Source: Burkholderia sp. WSM2230
GTDB taxonomy: Bacteria > Pseudomonadota > Gammaproteobacteria > Burkholderiales > Burkholderiaceae
Direction: 5' to 3'
Assembly: GCF_000472445.1 (NCBI RefSeq)
Contig: NZ_AXAJ01000005.1
Location: 186,626-250,625 of the forward strand
DNA length: 64,000 nt
Shown: positions 60,079 through 64,000 of the stretch, in pieces
How positions within the stretch are numbered: the stretch's first letter is position 1
Layout of the letters: the number at the start of each line of letters is the position of its first letter
Translations under genes and position numbers: made by a program
The notes under the pieces: model-generated
Database searches by the model: none
What the model was told of the DNA's origin: nothing
Seen by the model: only the letters and a program-made list of their open reading frames with translations

Positions 60079-60732
60079 TTACCTGACTTCGCCCGTCTCG
60101 CGTTGCGGACGGCGCACTGCGCGTACCTTTGCGCTATTGCCGCCGCCGCAAAAGAACTGCTCGCCGCCGTCCGACTCGAGTCCCGACACACCCACGCCCG
60201 CCGGCATTTGGAGGCTTTCCAGCACTTCGCCGGTACGCGGATCGACGTGGCGTAGCTCGCTTTCGTCGTCTTCCCAGGTACCGTGCCAGAGTTCTCCGTC
60301 GACCCACGTCACGCCTGTCACGAACCGATTCGACTGAATGGTGGAGAGCACCGCGCCGGTCTCGGGATCGACCTGGTGGATCTTGCGCTCGCGATACTCG
60401 CCGACCCACAGCGAACCTTCAGCCCACGCGAGCCCTGAAGCGCCGTTGCCTCCCGGTGCAGGGATAGTTGAGAGCACGCGGCCGCTGGCGGGATCGATCT
60501 TGTGGATGCGGCCCTCGGCGATCTGGTACAGATGCTGGCCGTCGAAGGCCGTGCCCGCATCCGCGGCGATCTCGATGGTGTGCAGCGTTTGACCGCTGGC
60601 GGGATCGAATGCGTTGAGTGTCTTGCCGGCCGCGATCCAGACGTGCTGGCCGTCATACGTGACGCCGCCCACTTGCTGGACGTCCGGGAAAGGACCGTAT
60701 TCACGGATGATGGTGGCGTTTGATCGATTCAT
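60079..60732 (-). CDS. Cytosolic beta-propeller (PQQ-repeat-like/streptogramin-lyase-like) protein
   Basis: 217 residues without signal peptide. About five repeated blades of the form GVTYDGQHVWIAAGKTLNAFDPASGQTLHTI, AEGRIHKIDPASGRVLSTI, GLAWAEGSLWVGEYRERKIHQVDPETG and RHVDPRTGEVLESL. The last blade carries FFCGGG. Reminiscent of glutamine cyclotransferase or Vgb-like propellers but with no conserved catalytic His seen. Starts 9 bases after the HTH gene's stop, so co-transcribed with it. Confidence 0.8.
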   Translation of the reverse strand: MNRSNATIIREYGPFPDVQQVGGVTYDGQHVWIAAGKTLNAFDPASGQTLHTIEIAADAGTAFDGQHLYQIAEGRIHKIDPASGRVLSTIPAPGGNGASGLAWAEGSLWVGEYRERKIHQVDPETGAVLSTIQSNRFVTGVTWVDGELWHGTWEDDESELRHVDPRTGEVLESLQMPAGVGVSGLESDGGEQFFCGGGNSAKVRAVRRPQRETGEVR

Positions 60733-60741
60733 GCTGTCATC

Positions 60742-61968
60742 CTAGTTGAGCGTGACCGGCGTGGGGAGTAACAAGGTTGTCGCGAATCCGGAGGCGGGCG
60801 GAGCCATCCAGCGGCGCGCGCGTCCTTGACCGAAAGACTGCGCTTTGCCCGCAGCCGCGAGCGAATCGAGCGCGCGCTGCACGGTGCGCTGGCTGGCGCC
60901 GAGTGCGAGCGCGAGTGCGGAGCTCGACCACGACTCGCCATCGGCGAGCAGCGCGAGCATGGCCGCATGAGTTTCGTCGACGGGCCGCGCGAGCAGCACA
61001 ACCTCATGCCCGCGACGCGGCGCCAACGCAAAGCCGTGCCGCGTCGCGTTGACATCGGCCAACGCGGCAAGCACGGTGCGCAGCCGGCCCATTTCGACCC
61101 GCAGGCGCGCGCGATGCGAGTCGTCAGCGTGTCTGGTTCTGAAGGCGCGTGCGATCAGCGCGTCGCGCGGCACGTCGGCGGGCCATGCTTCGGCAAGCTG
61201 GTACGCGAGGTTGAACAACACCGGGCGCCGCGTCAGCGAGACAACCGTCCCCGCCTTCTGCACGACGTGGCGGCATGCGTCGATCACGAGCGCCTCCGAC
61301 GCGAGCAGGCCTTCCACTTCATCAAGCAGCAACAGGCGCTCGTTGCCGCCTGCGATCAGACGCGCGGCCGGCAGCTGCAAGATATGCGAAGCGCTTTCCA
61401 CTTCGGCAAAGAGCGCGGGAATGCGGGCTTCATGCGCGGCATGCCGCGCCCGGGCAAACGCGACGCGGGCCGCGGCGGTCTGCAAACGCCGCAGCGCGAC
61501 GCCCGCCACGACAAGCTCATGCGCGGCCCTTAACGCGGGCGGCAAAGGTGCGGGATCGAGCGCGCCAAGCAGGCGTTCGGCGTCGTCGATCTGGCCGATC
61601 AACATGAGCCGCCGTATCTCCAGATAGCCTGCATGGGCAGCGTTGACGTGGTCGCCGTGTGCCTGGAGTGCCGCGCGCGCGTCACTGAGCGCCTTCGTTG
61701 GCCACGCAAGATCGCGCGATGCGAGCGCGATCTCTGCTTCCGCAACGACGCAGCGCGCGCGGGCCACCGCGTGCCTCGCGCCGAACGCGCGCGCCGCGCT
61801 TCGCACGAGCGCCTTCGCTCGCACCAGATCGCCGAGCTGCGCCATTGCGATGCCGCGCAGCGCGAGCGCCGGCGCGTCGTCGCGCAACGCGACGCGCTTC
61901 AATGCGCCGAGCGGATCACCGGCCGCGAGTGCCTGCGCCGCAGCCTGAATGAGCGGGTCGGTCTTCAT
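60742..61968 (-). CDS. HTH regulator with helical-repeat N-terminus
   Basis: 408 residues. The first ~200 are Ala-rich TPR-like helices (DPLIQAAAQALAAGDPLGALKRV, LGDLVRAKALVRSAARAFG). Then a region like bacterial activators with degenerate transcriptional-activation segments, and a C-terminal winged HTH (MLALLADGESWSSSALALALGASQRTVQRALDSLAAAG). Annotated relatives are HTH-domain proteins of unknown targets. In an apparent operon with the beta-propeller gene and divergent from the DUF899 gene at 62092, either of which could be its target. Confidence 0.75.
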   Translation of the reverse strand: MKTDPLIQAAAQALAAGDPLGALKRVALRDDAPALALRGIAMAQLGDLVRAKALVRSAARAFGARHAVARARCVVAEAEIALASRDLAWPTKALSDARAALQAHGDHVNAAHAGYLEIRRLMLIGQIDDAERLLGALDPAPLPPALRAAHELVVAGVALRRLQTAAARVAFARARHAAHEARIPALFAEVESASHILQLPAARLIAGGNERLLLLDEVEGLLASEALVIDACRHVVQKAGTVVSLTRRPVLFNLAYQLAEAWPADVPRDALIARAFRTRHADDSHRARLRVEMGRLRTVLAALADVNATRHGFALAPRRGHEVVLLARPVDETHAAMLALLADGESWSSSALALALGASQRTVQRALDSLAAAGKAQSFGQGRARRWMAPPASGFATTLLLPTPVTLN

Positions 61969-62091
61969 TGAAATCGCGCCACACTTGTCACTCCCACCGT
62001 CGGAAATCCCGGTACTAATCTAGCACGACCGCTAACCAGTACGTCGTATCGAAACGATCGAACGACGAAGGAAAACCCAACGGAGAGAGCC

Positions 62092-62859
62092 ATGACCACG
62101 ACACATACCACCGGCACCCGCGAGCAATGGCTGGCGGCACGCCTCGACCTGCTCGACGCCGAAAAAGAGTTGACGCGCCGCAGCGATGAACTGGCGCGAC
62201 GCCGTCAGGAGTTGCCCTGGGTTCGCGTCGACAAGAGCTACCGGTTCGAGACCGAGGAGGGCAGTGCGTCGCTCGCCGATCTGTTTGCGGGACGCTCGCA
62301 GCTGCTCGTCTATCACTTCATGTTCGGGCCGGACTACAAGGCGGGTTGTCCGTCGTGCTCGGCGATTGCGGATGGGTTCGACGGTTTTGCGGTGCATCTC
62401 GCGAATCACGACGTGAGGCTGATGGCAATATCGCGGGCGCCCCTCGCGAAGCTGCAGGAATACAAGCGGCGCATGGGGTGGACGTTCCCGTGGGCTTCAT
62501 CGGCGGGCAGCGACTTCAACTTCGACTTCAACATCTCGTTCACCGAAGCGCAGCAGCGCGAGGGCACCGTCGAATACAACTATCAGCGCGGGCGTCACGC
62601 AATGGACGCGGTGCCGGCGCCCGAGCCCGTCGCGCAGTTCGCCGCGACCTGCGGGACGGACGCGTCCACCTACGCGCGGGACCGGCCAGGACTCAGCGCG
62701 TTCGTGCTCGAGGACGGCGACGTGTACCACACATACTCCACCTATGCGCGTGGACTCGACGGTCTGTGGGGCATGTACCAGTGGCTCGACCGTGCGCCGA
62801 AGGGGCGCAACGAGACGGGCATCTGGTGGCGCCGTCACGACGAATACGAAAAGCGCTGA
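62092..62859 (+). CDS. DUF899 thioredoxin-like family protein
   Basis: 255 residues. DUF899 pattern: REQWLAARLDLLDAEKELTRRSDELARRRQELPWV, then a thioredoxin-like core FAGRSQLLVYHFMFGPDYKAGCPSCSAIADGF with a C-x2-C in the GCPSCS loop, and FNFDFNISFTEAQQREGTVEYNY followed by GLDGLWGMYQWLDRAPKGRNE. The family is of unknown function, often called predicted dithiol-disulfide oxidoreductase. The preceding A-rich GGAGAGAGCC gives the ribosome site. Confidence 0.92.
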   Translation: MTTTHTTGTREQWLAARLDLLDAEKELTRRSDELARRRQELPWVRVDKSYRFETEEGSASLADLFAGRSQLLVYHFMFGPDYKAGCPSCSAIADGFDGFAVHLANHDVRLMAISRAPLAKLQEYKRRMGWTFPWASSAGSDFNFDFNISFTEAQQREGTVEYNYQRGRHAMDAVPAPEPVAQFAATCGTDASTYARDRPGLSAFVLEDGDVYHTYSTYARGLDGLWGMYQWLDRAPKGRNETGIWWRRHDEYEKR

Positions 62860-62867
62860 GGCGTGTG

Positions 62868-63713
62868 ATGAATCTCGTTGGCGTTGGCGAATCCGGCAAG
62901 CTCGCGAGCGCACGAACCGGCACGCGATTCGATGCTCGCAGCGCCGTTTTTTACGGCGTCTGCGGCGTGCTGTTCGCCAGCAGCGCCGGGGCGACCATCG
63001 CGGCGTGCCTGTCCATGTCGACGATGGGCGAGATGCCCATGCCCGGCGGCTGGACCATGTCGATGATGTGGCTGCCCATGTGCGGGAAGACGTGGCTTCG
63101 CGTTGCGGCGTCGTTCGTCGGCATGTGGATCGCGATGATGATTGCGATGATGCTGCCTTCGTTTGCGCCTGCGTTGTGGCGCTATGGCGAAGCGCTCCGT
63201 AGGGCAGGGCACACGCGAGTGGCCATGCTGAGATGGCTGGCCGGCCTCGGCTATTTCACCGTATGGGCCGCGTTGGGCGTGACCGTGTTCGCACTCGGCG
63301 CGGCTTTGGCAGGGCTCGAGATGCGGATGCCGGCGCTTTCGCGTGCGATACCCGTTTCTGGCGGCGCGGTCGTCCTCCTCGCCGGCACGTTGCAATTGTC
63401 CGCCTGGAAGGCGCATTATCTGCACTGCTGCCGGCGCGATCCGGAATGCGACCACGCAATCTTGCCGTCGCGTGCTGCTACTGCATTACGATATGGTTTG
63501 CGCCTCGGCCTCCACTGCTGCTATTGCTGCGCGGGCTTGACCGCGGTGCTCGTCGTGATGGGCGTGATGAATCCGCTTGCAATGGCTGTTGTAACGGCTG
63601 CCATTACGCTCGAACGTCTCGCGCCGCGCGGTCGGCTTGTCGCGCGGGGTGTTGGGTTTGCGATCGTCGGCATGGGCTTGTTGATGATTGTGCGAGCCGC
63701 CGCGCTCGTGTAA
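62868..63713 (+). CDS. DUF2182 copper-chaperone-like metal-binding membrane protein
   Basis: 281 residues from ATG 62868; the long open frame upstream overlaps the DUF899 gene and is not coding. Several membrane helices with many Met/Cys: SMSTMGEMPMPGGWTMSMMW, MWIAMMIAMMLPSFAPALW and LHCCYCCAGLTAVLVVMGVMNP, the DUF2182 arrangement. Met-rich loops suggest copper or another soft metal. It follows DUF899 by 8 bases, a frequent pairing, and is likely co-transcribed. Confidence 0.88.
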   Translation: MNLVGVGESGKLASARTGTRFDARSAVFYGVCGVLFASSAGATIAACLSMSTMGEMPMPGGWTMSMMWLPMCGKTWLRVAASFVGMWIAMMIAMMLPSFAPALWRYGEALRRAGHTRVAMLRWLAGLGYFTVWAALGVTVFALGAALAGLEMRMPALSRAIPVSGGAVVLLAGTLQLSAWKAHYLHCCRRDPECDHAILPSRAATALRYGLRLGLHCCYCCAGLTAVLVVMGVMNPLAMAVVTAAITLERLAPRGRLVARGVGFAIVGMGLLMIVRAAALV

Positions 63714-63753
63714 AAGACTTCTTCGCAACGCTAAATAAAACAGAATCAGACCG

Positions 63754-64000
63754 ATGACCCGATATGTTGCTCTTCTGCGCGCGGTGAACGTTGGCGGCAC
63801 CGGCAAGCTTCCCATGGCGGAGTTGCGAAGCATGTGCGAGTCGCTCGGCTTCACGAATGTTCGCACGTACATTGCGAGCGGCAATGTGGTGTTCGACAGC
63901 AAGCTTGGCGAAGCTTCGGTAAAGAGCCGGCTTGAGGGTTGCCTCGAGCAATATGCGGGCAAGCCGGTGGGCGTCGCCGTACGCACCGGCACGGAACTCG
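63754..64000 (+). CDS. DUF1697 family protein, cut by window end
   Basis: The first 82 codons of a DUF1697 protein from ATG 63754: RYVALLRAVNVGGTGKLPMAEL, SLGFTNVRTYIASGNVVFDS, then a basic helix. DUF1697 is a cytosolic family of unknown function about 180 residues long, so roughly half lies beyond the right edge. No damage in the visible part. Confidence 0.9.
   Translation, partial: MTRYVALLRAVNVGGTGKLPMAELRSMCESLGFTNVRTYIASGNVVFDSKLGEASVKSRLEGCLEQYAGKPVGVAVRTGTEL

Noticed and set aside
62346..62867. 174-codon extension ahead of the DUF2182 start
   Set aside because: Overlaps the DUF899 gene out of frame and has no family-like sequence.

Overview
The window is high-G+C DNA with the gene content of a soil or rhizosphere Burkholderiaceae, most like Paraburkholderia/Caballeronia. 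This is inferred from protein families and codon bias, not from a database search. Pointers are a CoA-dependent anthranilate operon, a Tat-exported high-potential iron-sulfur protein, a glycogen-debranching/GH63/zwf/polyphosphate-glucokinase cluster, and many LysR, AraC, GNAT and MFS genes.

Layout. (1) 0-7.6 kb: GT2 glycosyltransferase, Rieske oxygenase, small membrane protein plus rubredoxin, SDR, LysR, periplasmic amino-acid-binding protein and a succinylglutamate-desuccinylase-like enzyme. (2) 7.65-15.1 kb: carbohydrate block (debranching enzyme behind a short leader ORF, GH63-type glucosidase, zwf, polyphosphate glucokinase). (3) 15.1-23.5 kb: PEBP-like protein, aldo/keto reductase, nitroreductase, HiPIP, small enzymes, a DUF1488 protein, an odd low-complexity tract ending in a strong terminator, and a large lipoprotein. 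(4) 23.9-26.5 kb: two YCII/DGPF proteins, a VOC protein and an ECF42-type sigma factor. (5) 26.6-29.9 kb: transporters, a DUF4337 protein and a LysR. (6) 29.9-32.7 kb: lower-G+C islet with an ASCH protein and a 730-residue GNAT-PIN-GNAT-PUA-like fusion. (7) 32.8-37.5 kb: ordinary genes (three GNATs, MocR, flavin reductase). (8) 37.7-40.9 kb: second low-G+C islet with an AAA ATPase/PIN-like nuclease pair, then a structured RNA-like element resembling phage C4/P4 antisense RNAs and a small hypothetical gene. (9) 40.9-45.7 kb: AraC, MFS efflux pump, GST. (10) 45.7-54.0 kb: nine-gene operon for anthranilate breakdown through 2-aminobenzoyl-CoA. (11) 54.2-64 kb: class V aminotransferase, isochorismatase-like protein lacking the usual catalytic triad, a wrecked NarL-type regulator, MHS transporter, SDR/GlxA divergent pair, beta-propeller plus HTH pair, DUF899, DUF2182 and a truncated DUF1697 gene.

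How the genes work together. The anthranilate operon has a consensus-like sigma-70 promoter overlapping AT-rich repeats, its own MarR regulator, and stop/start overlaps between most genes. The ligase makes 2-aminobenzoyl-CoA; the bifunctional flavoprotein hydroxylates and reduces it; crotonase, acyl-CoA dehydrogenase, SDR, RidA and thioesterase fit the beta-oxidation-like remainder. zwf and the polyphosphate glucokinase overlap or abut and could route glucose released by the two glycosidases into the oxidative pentose phosphate/Entner-Doudoroff entry. The best candidates for undescribed biology are the two PIN-containing gene pairs (29915-32510 and 37892-39774), which look like horizontally acquired defence or toxin-type modules.
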